From contig NZ_JASCRR010000011.1 of NCBI RefSeq assembly GCF_030010215.1, forward strand, positions 62,001-126,000: a stretch of 64,000 nt of DNA. The letters run 5' to 3'. Source of the DNA: Tianweitania sp. UT-5YL-CI-8. GTDB taxonomy: Bacteria > Pseudomonadota > Alphaproteobacteria > Rhizobiales > Rhizobiaceae. Positions 36,241-44,601 of this stretch are shown here, piece by piece. The position numbers and the translations under genes are program-made. How positions within the stretch are numbered: the stretch's first letter is position 1; each line of letters begins with the position of its first letter. The notes below the pieces were generated by a model. It was not told the DNA's origin. It ran no database searches and saw only the letters and a list, made by a program, of their open reading frames with translations.

Positions 36241-37503
36241 TCAGCTTATCAGGATGGCCCGCAAGTCGTTGACATTGGTGCCGGTGGGGCCGGGGGCGAA
36301 CAGGTCTTCGACGCTTCGAAACGCCGTCCAGGCGTCGTTCCCGGCCAGCTTCGCCTTGGCGTCGATGCCATTTGCGCGCATCCGCGCCACCGTCCTGCCG
36401 TCGGCAAAGGCACCGGCATTGTCTTCCGAGCCGTCGATGCCGTCTGTGTCGGCGGCAAGTGCGGAAATGCCGTCCACCCCATCGATGCCGATGGCGAAGG
36501 CCAGCAAAAACTCACTGTTGCGCCCGCCCTTGCCTTTGCCACGCAGCGTCACCGTGGTCTCGCCGCCGGACAGGATCAGCACCGGCTTGCGGAACGGCCG
36601 GTCGCGTGATGCTACCTCGCGGGCTATGGCCGCATGCACAGAGCCCACATCGCGGGCCTCGCCCTCGATGGAATCGGAAAGGATCACGCTCTCGACCCCT
36701 TGCCGCCTGGCCTCGGCGGCAGCGGCTTCCAGCGATACGGCGGCGGAAGCGATGACACGCACCTCGTTGCGGGCAAAACGCCCGTCGGAAGGCAGCGGCG
36801 CGGCCGATGCCTCGCTGCGGATATGCTCCAAGACTTTTTCCGGCAAGGCGATGCGATAGGTTTCGATCAGGCGCAGGGCGTCCGCTCGCGTCGCAGTGTC
36901 CGGCACCGTCGGGCCGGAGGCGACCAGCGCGGGGTTGTCGCCGGGAATGTCCGACACCACCAGCGACACCACGCGCGCCGGCCACGCCGCCTGCGCCAGG
37001 CGGCCGCCCTTGATGCCCGAGACATGTTTTCGCACGGCGTTCATGGCGGAGATGGGTGCACCGGAGGCAAGCAGCGCCTCGTTGACGCCAATCTCGTCTT
37101 CGAGCGTTAGGTCGCCAGCCGGAAACGGCAGCAGCGCCGAACCGCCGCCGGAGATCAGGGCTATGACCAGATCGTTCTCGCTCAGCCCGGAAACGGCGTT
37201 AAGCAGCGCCCTGGAGGCATCCAGCCCGGCCGCATCCGGAACCGGGTGAGAGGCTTCGAGGATTTTGATGCGCTCGCAGGGCGCAGAAAACCCGTAGCGC
37301 GTCACGACCGCGCCCTCCAGCGGGCCGTCCCACGCATTCTCGAACGCCGCTGCCATCTGCGCCGAACCCTTGCCTGCACCGATGACGACGGTGCGCCCCT
37401 TCGGCTTTTCCGGGAGATGGTCGCGGATCGTCCGCTCGGGATCGGCGGCGGCCACGGCGGCGTCGAAGATGGAGGTCAGGAAGGGTTTTGGGTCGAGGGT
37501 CAT
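36241..37503 (-). CDS. Glycerate 2-kinase / MOFRL family protein (GckA/TtuD type)
   Basis: 420 residues of the type-2 glycerate kinase family, which phosphorylates D-glycerate at C2 in the serine/tartrate/glyoxylate routes (older annotations say hydroxypyruvate reductase). The N-terminal DUF4147 part has VVIGAGKGSAQMAAAFE, EASHPVPDAAG and ALISGGGSALLPFPAG. The MOFRL domain includes VLILSGGETTVTLRGKGKGGRNSEFLLAFAI and ends ADTDGIDGSEDNAGAF. The catalytic Lys and Gly-rich loops look intact. It is isolated between two repeats, with the UPF0303 gene upstream on the same strand. It could use the product of the 2-hydroxyacid dehydrogenase at 26848-27831, but that is only suggestive. Confidence 0.92.
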   Translation of the reverse strand: MTLDPKPFLTSIFDAAVAAADPERTIRDHLPEKPKGRTVVIGAGKGSAQMAAAFENAWDGPLEGAVVTRYGFSAPCERIKILEASHPVPDAAGLDASRALLNAVSGLSENDLVIALISGGGSALLPFPAGDLTLEDEIGVNEALLASGAPISAMNAVRKHVSGIKGGRLAQAAWPARVVSLVVSDIPGDNPALVASGPTVPDTATRADALRLIETYRIALPEKVLEHIRSEASAAPLPSDGRFARNEVRVIASAAVSLEAAAAEARRQGVESVILSDSIEGEARDVGSVHAAIAREVASRDRPFRKPVLILSGGETTVTLRGKGKGGRNSEFLLAFAIGIDGVDGISALAADTDGIDGSEDNAGAFADGRTVARMRANGIDAKAKLAGNDAWTAFRSVEDLFAPGPTGTNVNDLRAILIS

Positions 37504-37525
37504 GCTTGTGCAGGCACTTGGCGAG

Positions 37526-37684
37526 CACCCCCCTCTGCCCTGCCGGCCATCTCCCCCTCAAGGGGGGAGATCAGCAGTTCGAGCCCACGCGCCGATTCTT
37601 CGACGCCGATGATTGGCGAAAGCGGAACAGACATCCAATCTCCCCCCTTGAGGGGGAGATGTCCGGCAGGACAGAGGGGGGTGA
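37526..37684. repeat. Palindromic intergenic repeat, type A copy 2
   Basis: Arms beginning CACCCCCCTCTGCCCTG and ending GACAGAGGGGGGTGA around a ~65 base core. The core differs from copy 1 but carries GCAGTTCGAG and TTGGCGAAAG, found inverted in copy 3. Confidence 0.9.
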
Positions 37685-37693
37685 GTACAACCT

Positions 37694-38182
37694 TCATCCC
37701 AGCGCCAACTCCGCGCGGGCAATGCCGACGTGATCGCACAACGCATCGACCACGACGCCATGATCCTGCCGCTCGGGCAGGCCCGACACGGCGATAACGC
37801 CGACAACGCCCGCATTGGCAACCGCGACGGGAAAACCGCCGCCGGCCAGCACATAATCGGCCGGATCGAGCCCTTGGCCGACCGGAAACGTCCGGTCGGG
37901 CCGCTGTTTTTCCAGCACCAGCCGATAGGTGCTCTTGAGCATCAAGCGGACGACATTGCGCTTGCGCCGCGCCCAATTGGCGTTGTCGGCGCTGGAGCCG
38001 GGCAAGGCGGCATAAAACAGCGGGCGGTCCCATGTCTGGATGTCGACGACGATGGGCATGTTTTCCGCCAGGCCGCGCTCGCGGATCGCCGCTCCAAGCG
38101 CGAAGGCAACCGCCTCGTCGAAGGCGGGCAACACCAACCGACGCTCCTGCTCGATGATCCCTGCGATGTCCTCAGCACTCAT
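37694..38182 (-). CDS. UPF0303 / heme-degrading-domain family protein
   Basis: 162 residues, soluble. RLVLPAFDEAVAFALGAAIRERG and MPIVVDIQTWDRPLFYAALPGSSADNANWARRK match the UPF0303 pattern, with the conserved W-R-RK block. FPVGQGLDPADYVLAGGGFPVAV and GVVGVIAVSGLPERQDHGVVVDAL are the GGxxP loop and the SG-DH block of the GlcG/HbpS-like fold. The exact activity is not established for the group. ATG 38182 follows GGGAGGTGGAA; an upstream in-frame start lacks such a site. It lies 50 bases from the guanine deaminase stop on the same strand. Confidence 0.85.
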   Translation of the reverse strand: MSAEDIAGIIEQERRLVLPAFDEAVAFALGAAIRERGLAENMPIVVDIQTWDRPLFYAALPGSSADNANWARRKRNVVRLMLKSTYRLVLEKQRPDRTFPVGQGLDPADYVLAGGGFPVAVANAGVVGVIAVSGLPERQDHGVVVDALCDHVGIARAELALG

Positions 38183-38232
38183 TTCCACCTCCCGCGTTTC
38201 CATCAACGGGATGCAGGCTCGCGATTGTCAGG

Positions 38233-39555
38233 TCAAGAGAGTGTGTCGGGAAGTTCCGATTTTGCCGCGCGACCCGCGACATAAGTCTCGACCACGGCGC
38301 GGTCGTCGCCCAGCGTCTGCAGCAGGAACAACTCTTCGGCGAGCGACCTGACCGTCTCCATGCGCAATTTCATGCCCGGCGTGGCAGCGGAGTTCAGCAC
38401 GACCAGATCGGCATCCGTGCCGGGCTTGAGCGTACCGACCCGGTGGGAAATGGACAACGCCTCGGCATTGCCGCGCGTCATCTGCCAGAAGGAGGCGAAG
38501 GGGTTGAGCTTCTCGCCATTCAGCGCGATGGCCTTGTAGCCCTCGTCCATGGTGCGCAGCATGGAATAGTTGGTGCCGCCGCCCACATCGGTGGCGGTGG
38601 CGATGCGCAAGGGTTTCTGACGCTGGCGGAAGCGCTGGTAATCGAACAGGCCGGAGCCCAGAAACAGGTTCGAGGTCGGGCAGAACACGGCGATGGAGCC
38701 GGCATCGGAAATCGCATCCGCCTCGCGCTCCGAAAGATGGATGCAGTGGCCCAGAAGCGTGCGGCTGCCGAGCAGGCCATAGTGTTCGTAGATATGGGTG
38801 TAGTCCTTCGCCCAAGGGTAGAGTTCTTGCGTGAAGGCTATCTCGGCATGGTTTTCCGACAGATGCGTCTGGATGTGCAGGGCGGGATGCTCGCGCGCAA
38901 GCGACTGCGCCATCTCCATCTGCTCGGGCGAAGAAGTGATGGCGAAGCGCGGGGTTATCGCGTAAAGGCCGCGCCCCTTGCCGTGCCACTCGGCAATCAG
39001 CGCCCTCGTGTCGTCATAGCTCGACTGCGGCGTGTCCAGTACGCCTTCCGGCGCATTGCGGTCCATCATCACCTTGCCGGCGATAACCAGCATGTCGCGA
39101 TCAAGCGCTTCGGCGAAAAAGGCTTCCGCCGACTGCTTGTGGACCGAACAATAGGCGGCCACCGTGGTGGTGCCCTGGCGGATCATCTCGTCCAGAAACA
39201 GCCGCGCGATGCGTCGTCCGTGCTGGGCGTCGGCGAATTTAGACTCTTCCGGGAAGGTGTAGGTGTTGAGCCAGTCGAGCAGTTCAGCGCCATAGGACGC
39301 GATGACCTGCATTTGCGGCATGTGGACATGCGCATCGATGAAGCCGGGGAAAATGAGATGCGGCCGATGGTCGATAGTGCCCGCACCAGCGCCAGCTTGC
39401 GGCGCAATAGCTTCGAATGGCCCCGCCGCCACGATCTTGCCGTCGCGGACCAGCACCGCACCGTCCTCCTCGAAGGCATAGGCGGCATGGTCGGCGATGC
39501 TGTCGGGCCAGCGCAGAAAGCTCAGCGTACGGCCGCGGATGAGAAGATCGGTCAT
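38233..39555 (-). CDS. guaD: Guanine deaminase
   Basis: Hydrolyses guanine to xanthine, the entry to the purine island; 440 residues, amidohydrolase fold. The metal site appears as FPGFIDAHVHMPQMQ with the second part IQTHLSENHAEI, GHCIHLSEREADAI and TATDVGGGTNYSM. FLDEMIRQGTTTVAAYCSVHKQSAEAF is specific to guanine deaminases. FCPTSNLFLGSGLFD holds the substrate-binding region. The ATG at 39555 has only a weak site. An open frame continues about 130 codons upstream but passes through a palindromic repeat, so it is not used. The urate oxidase gene lies upstream on the same strand. Confidence 0.95.
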   Translation of the reverse strand: MTDLLIRGRTLSFLRWPDSIADHAAYAFEEDGAVLVRDGKIVAAGPFEAIAPQAGAGAGTIDHRPHLIFPGFIDAHVHMPQMQVIASYGAELLDWLNTYTFPEESKFADAQHGRRIARLFLDEMIRQGTTTVAAYCSVHKQSAEAFFAEALDRDMLVIAGKVMMDRNAPEGVLDTPQSSYDDTRALIAEWHGKGRGLYAITPRFAITSSPEQMEMAQSLAREHPALHIQTHLSENHAEIAFTQELYPWAKDYTHIYEHYGLLGSRTLLGHCIHLSEREADAISDAGSIAVFCPTSNLFLGSGLFDYQRFRQRQKPLRIATATDVGGGTNYSMLRTMDEGYKAIALNGEKLNPFASFWQMTRGNAEALSISHRVGTLKPGTDADLVVLNSAATPGMKLRMETVRSLAEELFLLQTLGDDRAVVETYVAGRAAKSELPDTLS

Positions 39556-39578
39556 TGTTCTACGTATTCCCCTGAATG

Positions 39579-39739
39579 CCCCCTCACCCGGCCTCCGCTT
39601 CGCTCGGCCACCCTCTCCCCGAGGGGAGAGGAGAGCGATGACCGCCGCGCTCGTCCCTTCTCCCCACCGGGGGTCCGAAGGACGGGTCGAGACCAGCGGC
39701 TCGACCCCGGGCAGTGGCCCAAAGGGCCGGATGAGGGGG
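39579..39739. repeat. Palindromic intergenic repeat, type B copy 2
   Basis: Begins CCCCCTCACCCGGCCTCCGC and ends GGGCCGGATGAGGGGG. It has an internal extra palindrome near GGGTCGAGACCAGCGGCTCGACCC, not present in other type B copies. It lies between puuD and guaD. Confidence 0.88.
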
Positions 39740-39775
39740 ACTTCAAAAAGTATGAAGCCGTCGTTCAAAGTCGCC

Positions 39776-40990
39776 TTACCGCGCCTGCTCGAACCACGCC
39801 ACCAGAAGCGCGCGTTCTTCAGGCGTAATCGCCGTGACGTTGCCCGGCGGCATGGCGTGGCTGCGGCCGGCCTGGAGATAGATTTCGCGCGCATGGTCGG
39901 CAATTGCCGAATCGCTGTCGAGCACAACGCCCTTCGGCGCATGGGTGACCCCGTCATAGAACGGCTCGGGCGAATGGCACATCGAGCAGCGGCCGAGCAC
40001 AGTATCGCGCACGGCGGGGAAATGGCTGGAGGCGATAAAGACCTGGTTGGCCTCGGCCACCTTGGGTTCGCCGGTCAGGACCTTCGGCACGGTCGACAGC
40101 CACATGATGACGACGAACAGGATCGCCGCCACCAGCCAGGTCCAGTGCGGGTTGCCGGCGCGCTTATGCACGGTGTTGAAGTAATGCCGGATCAAGACGC
40201 CGATGATGAACACCAGCGAGGCGATGACCCAGTTGAACTGCGTGCCGAACGCCAGCGGATAGTGGTTCGACAGCATCAGAAACAGCACCGGCAGCGTCAG
40301 GTAATTGTTGTGCAGCGAGCGCGTCTTGGCGATGCGGCCATATTTCGGATCGGGCTTGCGCCCCGCGATCAGGTCGGCCACCACGATCTTCTGGTTCGGG
40401 ATGATGACCATGAAGACGTTTGCCGACATGATGGTGGCGGTGAAGGCGCCCAGATGCAGAAAGGCGGCGCGGCCGGTGAACAGTTGCGTGTAGCCCCACG
40501 CCATGAAGACGACGATGGCATAGAGCACCAGCATCAGGATGGTATCGTTCTGCCCCAGCGGCGACTTGCACAAAAGGTCGTAGAGCAGCCAGCCCAGCGC
40601 GATGGAGGCGAGCGAAATGCCGATGGCGACGGGCGCCGAAACGTCGAGCACGTTGCGATCGATCAGGAACAGATCAGCGCCGGCATAGTAGACGATGCAG
40701 AGCAGTGCAAAGCCCGACAGCCAGGTCGAATAAGCCTCCCATTTGAACCAGGTCAGATGGTCGGGCATTTCGGCGGGCGCGACGAGATATTTCTGCACAT
40801 GATAGAAGCCGCCGCCATGCACCTGCCACTCTTCGCCAGAGGCGCCGGCGGGCATTCCCTCACGCTTGCGCAGGCCAAGATCGAGCGCGATGAAGTAGAA
40901 GGACGAGCCGATCCAGGCGATGCCGGTGACGACATGCAGCCAGCGCACGCCGAAGCTCAGCCAGTCCCACAACACCGCGTAGTCGTTCAT
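39776..40990 (-). CDS. puuD: Membrane urate oxidase (urate hydroxylase) with cytochrome c domain
   Basis: 404 residues with about eight membrane segments. It opens with FGVRWLHVVTGIAWIGSSFYFIALDLGLR (the DUF989-type PuuD N-terminus). The later segments include RSLHNNYLTLPVLFLMLSNHYP, a conserved loop with His/Asn. The C-terminal domain is a c-type cytochrome: RCSMCHSPEPFY (CxxCH) with Met in SHAMPPGNVTAI as the likely distal ligand. It oxidises urate to 5-hydroxyisourate and passes electrons to the respiratory chain rather than making H2O2. It is divergent from the LysR gene, with a large dyad between them. Confidence 0.94.
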   Translation of the reverse strand: MNDYAVLWDWLSFGVRWLHVVTGIAWIGSSFYFIALDLGLRKREGMPAGASGEEWQVHGGGFYHVQKYLVAPAEMPDHLTWFKWEAYSTWLSGFALLCIVYYAGADLFLIDRNVLDVSAPVAIGISLASIALGWLLYDLLCKSPLGQNDTILMLVLYAIVVFMAWGYTQLFTGRAAFLHLGAFTATIMSANVFMVIIPNQKIVVADLIAGRKPDPKYGRIAKTRSLHNNYLTLPVLFLMLSNHYPLAFGTQFNWVIASLVFIIGVLIRHYFNTVHKRAGNPHWTWLVAAILFVVIMWLSTVPKVLTGEPKVAEANQVFIASSHFPAVRDTVLGRCSMCHSPEPFYDGVTHAPKGVVLDSDSAIADHAREIYLQAGRSHAMPPGNVTAITPEERALLVAWFEQAR

Positions 40991-41037
40991 GCGCCGTCCC
41001 TTTTCAAACTTCCCGATCTTACCCGTGTCGCTGCGCT

Positions 41038-41082
41038 GCGAAAGGGTTTGCTTTCGCGAGGACTTTCAAAAAAATCGCGAAA
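41038..41082. promoter_or_regulatory. Divergent regulatory region with LysR-type dyad, puuD/lysR
   Basis: A perfect 8-base inverted repeat TTTCGCGA (41052-41059) and TCGCGAAA (41075-41082) is spaced by 15 bases. A third half-site makes a second dyad, GCGAAAG (41038-41044) / CTTTCGC (41051-41057). GACTTTCAAA at 41061-41070 recurs upstream of uraH/puuE (49168-49177). The layout is typical of LysR-regulated divergent promoters. Confidence 0.7.
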
Positions 41083-41121
41083 ATAATAGCCTGATCCCTC
41101 ATATCCCGGCATAGTGAGTGC

Positions 41122-42042
41122 ATGGCCTATCTCGATAACATCGCCGTTTTCGTCCGCGTCGTGGAGCTTGGCAATCTTTCGGCAGCTGGCCGCGACATGC
41201 GGATTTCGCCCGCCGTCGCGTCCAACCGCATCAAGGAATTGGAGAAACACCTCGGGGTGCGGCTGTTCAACCGCACCACGCGGCAGCTGATGCCGACCGA
41301 GCACGGGTCGGTCTTCTACACCGGCGCAAAGCAGGTGCTGGATGCGGTCACGGAAGCGGAGGCCTCGGTCGCCGCTCTATCTGGCCAGCCACGCGGCACG
41401 ATCCGAGTGACCGCGCCGCTCGGTCTCGGGCGCCGGCTGATCGCCGCGGGCATCCCCGAGTTCCATGACACCTACCCCGACATCGAGGTGCGGCTGCGGC
41501 TGTCGGATCACAATGTCGATATCATGAAGGAAGGCATCGACATCGCCTTCCGGCTTGGCCAGCTCGAAGATTCCAGCCTGAAGATGCGCGGCATCCTGGA
41601 TTGCGAGCGCGTGCTGGTGGCCTCGCCGAAATATCTCGAACGGCGCGGCGAGCCGAAGACACCGCAGGACCTCATCAGCCAGCGCCACGACTGCCTGTTG
41701 CTGCGCTATCCCGGCATGCGCGAGTTCTACTGGCTGCTGCAGACCAATGGCGTGGCGGCGAAATACGACGTGCGGGGGCCGTTCGATTCCGACGATGGCG
41801 ACGTGCTCACCGGCTGGGCGCTGTCGGGGCGCGGCATCATCAACAAGCCGCGTTTCGAAGTCGAACCCTTCATCCGCGACTGGCGGCTCAAAATCATCCT
41901 GCCAGAACATCCGCCGACGCCGATCCAGCTTGCGGCGGTCTATCCGCATCGCAAGCTGCAGGACCCCAAGGTCCGCCTGTTCCTGGACTATATGGCCGAA
42001 CGCTGCCAGCGCGTCATCCGCGAGACGCTGGCAGGGCGCTAA
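41122..42042 (+). CDS. LysR family transcriptional regulator
   Basis: 306 residues. The helix-turn-helix is [47 protein letters not shown]. The effector domain begins [38 protein letters not shown], with late [24 protein letters not shown]. It sits divergent to puuD in the purine island, so control of purine catabolism is likely, with urate or an intermediate as ligand; this is inference. It resembles the CrgA/DsdC-like aromatic-type LysR branch (NRTTRQ pattern). It ends four bases inside the GST gene, which runs convergently. Confidence 0.9.
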   Translation: MAYLDNIAVFVRVVELGNLSAAGRDMRISPAVASNRIKELEKHLGVRLFNRTTRQLMPTEHGSVFYTGAKQVLDAVTEAEASVAALSGQPRGTIRVTAPLGLGRRLIAAGIPEFHDTYPDIEVRLRLSDHNVDIMKEGIDIAFRLGQLEDSSLKMRGILDCERVLVASPKYLERRGEPKTPQDLISQRHDCLLLRYPGMREFYWLLQTNGVAAKYDVRGPFDSDDGDVLTGWALSGRGIINKPRFEVEPFIRDWRLKIILPEHPPTPIQLAAVYPHRKLQDPKVRLFLDYMAERCQRVIRETLAGR

Positions 42043-42713
42043 GCTTCTGGAATGACCGGCTTCTTCTCCAGCGGGAAATACCGGAAATAAGGTTTTGCCT
42101 CTTTCAGCACACGGCGATAGGACGGCCGGGCGCACAGCCGAAGCAGATAGGCTTTCGTCTCCGGAAAACTGTCTCCGAACGGCTCGACCGTATCGGCGTA
42201 GAACAAGGCGGGAGCGGCCGAGCAGTCGGCAATGCCGAACGTGTCGCCCAACGCCCATGTCCGCCCAGACATTCGGGTCTCGATGAAACAATATGCATCG
42301 CGCAGCAGGCGACGTGCCTTCTCGACGCCGGTCGGGTCGCTCCTGCCTTCCGGCCGCAGCCTGTCGCCGACGATCTGCTGCATAAGAATATGGACGTGGA
42401 AATCGAAAAAGCGGTCCCAGAACCGCGCTTCCCGGGCAAGATCCGGATCGTCCGGCAGGAAGCGAACCGCGCCGCGATGGTGCCGGTCGAGATAGTCGAT
42501 AACGATGCTGGATTCGGCGACCGTTTCGCCACGGTCGGTATCGACCAGCGCCGGCATCTTGGCCATCGGCCATACGGCCTTGAAGGCGGCGACGGAGGCA
42601 GGATCGCCGAAGTCGACCACAATCGGCTCGAACGGCGTATCGTTCTCGTAAAGCGGGATCAGCACCTTATGACTGAACGAAGAAAGCGGGTGGGAATACA
42701 GCTGCAAAACCAT
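42039..42713 (-). CDS. Glutathione S-transferase family protein
   Basis: 224 residues. The thioredoxin-fold N-terminus is [22 protein letters not shown], with the serine-containing active site region, [10 protein letters not shown], then [27 protein letters not shown] with the glutathione-binding Pro and Glu-Ser pair. The all-alpha C-terminal domain follows, with [23 protein letters not shown] (N-capping box). The ATG at 42713 has GGAGGAGG, very strong. It converges on the LysR gene with overlapping stops. Substrate unknown; a role in purine breakdown is not indicated. Confidence 0.9.
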   Translation of the reverse strand: MVLQLYSHPLSSFSHKVLIPLYENDTPFEPIVVDFGDPASVAAFKAVWPMAKMPALVDTDRGETVAESSIVIDYLDRHHRGAVRFLPDDPDLAREARFWDRFFDFHVHILMQQIVGDRLRPEGRSDPTGVEKARRLLRDAYCFIETRMSGRTWALGDTFGIADCSAAPALFYADTVEPFGDSFPETKAYLLRLCARPSYRRVLKEAKPYFRYFPLEKKPVIPEA

Positions 42714-42926
42714 CTTATCCTCCTCCGGATGCGGCGAAGATGTTCCAGACAGGGTTGGTGCGCAAGATGCAATGCCGGCGGGGCTGTGAGGGGCGACATC
42801 CAAAATAATCGATCCCCGGCACTGGAACCGCGCTGCAAGGAAGCCAATTATTGCGTAGTCTGCGCAGCGGCGCCGCCGAGCGCGCTGTCTTTATGCGATC
42901 CCATACGCGACCAAGGAGTCCTCCCT
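42714..42926. other. Divergent intergenic region, GST / dps
   Basis: 213 bases with the promoters of two divergent genes. I see a near-repeat of AATAATC at about 42803 and AATTATTG at about 42845, but no clear OxyR or Fur consensus and no small gene. Confidence 0.35.
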
Positions 42927-43415
42927 ATGAAAAACCACGAAACGCGCAACGACGTGCCTTCGAATGCGAAGAAGGCATCGATTGAGCTGCTCAATGCGCG
43001 GCTGGCCGACGCCATCGATCTCGCTCTCATCACCAAGCAGGCGCATTGGAACATCAAGGGACCGCATTTCATCGCAGTGCACGAGATGCTGGACGGTTTC
43101 CGCAAAGATCTGGACGAGCATGTCGACACGATAGCCGAGCGAGCCGTGCAGCTCGGCGGAACGGCTCTCGGCACCACGCAGGTGGTTGAGGAAGCATCGA
43201 GCCTGAAGCCCTACCCCACCGACATCTATAAGACGGTGGACCACATCCACGCGCTGATCGACGCCTATGCGACATCGGCGAGCAATGCCCGCAAGGCCAT
43301 CGATGAAGCCGACGAAGCGGGCGACGCCGATACCGCCGACATCTTCACCGCCTATTCGCGCACGCTCGACAAGTCCCTGTGGTTCCTGGAAGCGCACATC
43401 CAGGAAAAGGAATGA
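42927..43415 (+). CDS. dps: DNA starvation/stationary-phase protection protein Dps
   Basis: 162 residues, four-helix ferritin-like monomer that forms a 12-mer to store iron and shield DNA. The ferroxidase signature is [46 protein letters not shown], with His, Asp and Glu of the intersubunit site present. The N-terminal tail is short and contains two Lys, enough for weak DNA binding. ATG 42927 is set by AAGGAG seven bases upstream. It is flanked by a 213-base promoter region, and its stop is four bases from the xdhC stop (convergent). Confidence 0.94.
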   Translation: MKNHETRNDVPSNAKKASIELLNARLADAIDLALITKQAHWNIKGPHFIAVHEMLDGFRKDLDEHVDTIAERAVQLGGTALGTTQVVEEASSLKPYPTDIYKTVDHIHALIDAYATSASNARKAIDEADEAGDADTADIFTAYSRTLDKSLWFLEAHIQEKE

Positions 43416-43418
43416 CCG

Positions 43419-44357
43419 TCAGCGCGACAGCGCTGTCATGATCTCGGCGGCGGCCAGCGCGGCGATGACCGCCGGCCGCTTGTCGTTGACCGCATTTCCG
43501 CCAATGGGCGAGACGAGGCGCGCGAAAGCAGCCTCGTCGCCGCCAGCGGTCTTCAGATACCAGCTCTTGAACGTCGCCTTCTTGGTCTTCGACCCGATCA
43601 TGCCGACATAGCGGGCATCGGGCCGTCTCAACGCCTCCGCGACGATCAGGAAATCCAGCGCATGGTCGTGGGTGAGCACGACATAAGCGGCACCCTCCGG
43701 TGCATCGCGCACCTCGGCCTCGGGCATCGCCGTCAGCCGCGTCTCGACGGATGCGGTCATGCCCTCCAGCGCTTCCGCCCGGGTTTCCACCACCACGACC
43801 TGCACCGGCAACAAGGCAAAGGCCGACGCCAGCGCCTGCCCGACATGTCCGCCGCCAAAGACGAAGATGCGCGGGCGCGTCGCGTCTTCGGCCTCGGCTT
43901 CCGCTATCAGCTCGGCGCGCAGCTGATCGTCGCACAACCGGATGCTGAGAAGCACGCGCCCGCCGCAGCACTGGCCGATCTCGGGGCCTAGGGGAATGTC
44001 GAGGGTAAGCGCCTTACCTTCCCCCTTGTGGGGAAGGTCGACGCGAAGCGTCGGGGTGGGGGTGTTTGAGAAGCCAGAACCCCCGCCCCGTTTCGCATCC
44101 TCCGCTGCGCTACGGATGCTCTCCGACCCTCCCCACAAGGAGGAGGGTAAGGAGCCTGTCATCATCTCCCGCGCCTTGTCGATCGCCATGAATTCGAGTT
44201 GCCCGCCGCCGATGGTGCCGCATATCGCCGCCGGCGAGATCAGCATCCAGGCGCCCTTTTCGCGCGGCGTGGAACCGTGCGCCTCAGTCACCTTAACCAG
44301 GGCGACGGAGGGGGAAGCGTCGAGAAAGGCGCGGAGGGATTTTGCAGGTGAAGTCAT
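43419..44357 (-). CDS. xdhC: Xanthine dehydrogenase accessory protein XdhC carrying an in-frame repeat insert
   Basis: 312 residues against about 270-280 for the family. XdhC brings molybdenum cofactor to XdhB and supports sulfuration. N-domain: VALVKVTEAHGSTPREKGAWMLIS and CGTIGGGQLEFMAIDKAREMM. C-domain: PLGPEIGQCCGGRVLLSI, then the Rossmann IFVFGGGHVGQALASAFALLP and ARYVGMIGSKTKKATF. Between them about 45 residues (SLPSSLWGGSESIRS ... TLRVDLPHKGEG) are encoded by a type C palindromic repeat at 44017-44147, read without stop. The true start is ATG 44357 (MTSPAKSLRAF). The repeat lies at the domain linker, so activity may persist. Confidence 0.92.
   Translation of the reverse strand: MTSPAKSLRAFLDASPSVALVKVTEAHGSTPREKGAWMLISPAAICGTIGGGQLEFMAIDKAREMMTGSLPSSLWGGSESIRSAAEDAKRGGGSGFSNTPTPTLRVDLPHKGEGKALTLDIPLGPEIGQCCGGRVLLSIRLCDDQLRAELIAEAEAEDATRPRIFVFGGGHVGQALASAFALLPVQVVVVETRAEALEGMTASVETRLTAMPEAEVRDAPEGAAYVVLTHDHALDFLIVAEALRRPDARYVGMIGSKTKKATFKSWYLKTAGGDEAAFARLVSPIGGNAVNDKRPAVIAALAAAEIMTALSR
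44017..44147. repeat. Type C palindromic repeat inside xdhC
   Basis: CCTTCCCCCTTGTGGGGAAGG and the inverted CCCTCCCCACAAGGAGGAGGG ends enclose GTCGACGCGAAGCGTC and GGGGTGGGGG/CCCCCGCCCC. It resembles the intergenic copy at 4889-5030 in ends and inner modules. It is entirely within an open frame. Confidence 0.9.
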
Positions 44358-44408
44358 CAGGCAGACCGCCAGGATGAGCAGCTTGGTAAAGCCCGGTGCT
44401 CGACGTTG

Positions 44409-44562
44409 CCCCCCTCTGTCCTGCCGGACATCTCCCCCGCATGGGGGGAGATTGGACGACGGGGCGGCTTTCGCCAATCGCCAACATTGCCAAAGAAGTG
44501 GAGGCAGTCGAACTGCTGATCTCCCCCCATGCGAGGGAGATGTCCGGCAGGACAGAGGGGGG
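44409..44562. repeat. Palindromic intergenic repeat, type A copy 3
   Basis: Arms CCCCCCTCTGTCCTGCCGGA and its inverse; each has the hairpin CTCCCCCGCATGGGGGGAG. The core has TTTCGCCAATCGCCAACA. It lies between xdhB and xdhC. Confidence 0.92.
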
Positions 44563-44601
44563 CGCCATAAAGTACCGGCGCAGCCGATATCACTTTAAAG
44601 A

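Noticed and set aside
39556-39957. Long N-terminal extension of guanine deaminase
   Set aside because: The open frame upstream of ATG 39555 runs through a palindromic repeat; homologous enzymes start at the equivalent of 39555.
44001-44151. Nine-base direct repeat flanking the element in xdhC as a target-site duplication
   Set aside because: The offset of 142 bases would break the reading frame on excision, so the match may be chance or repeat-end sequence.
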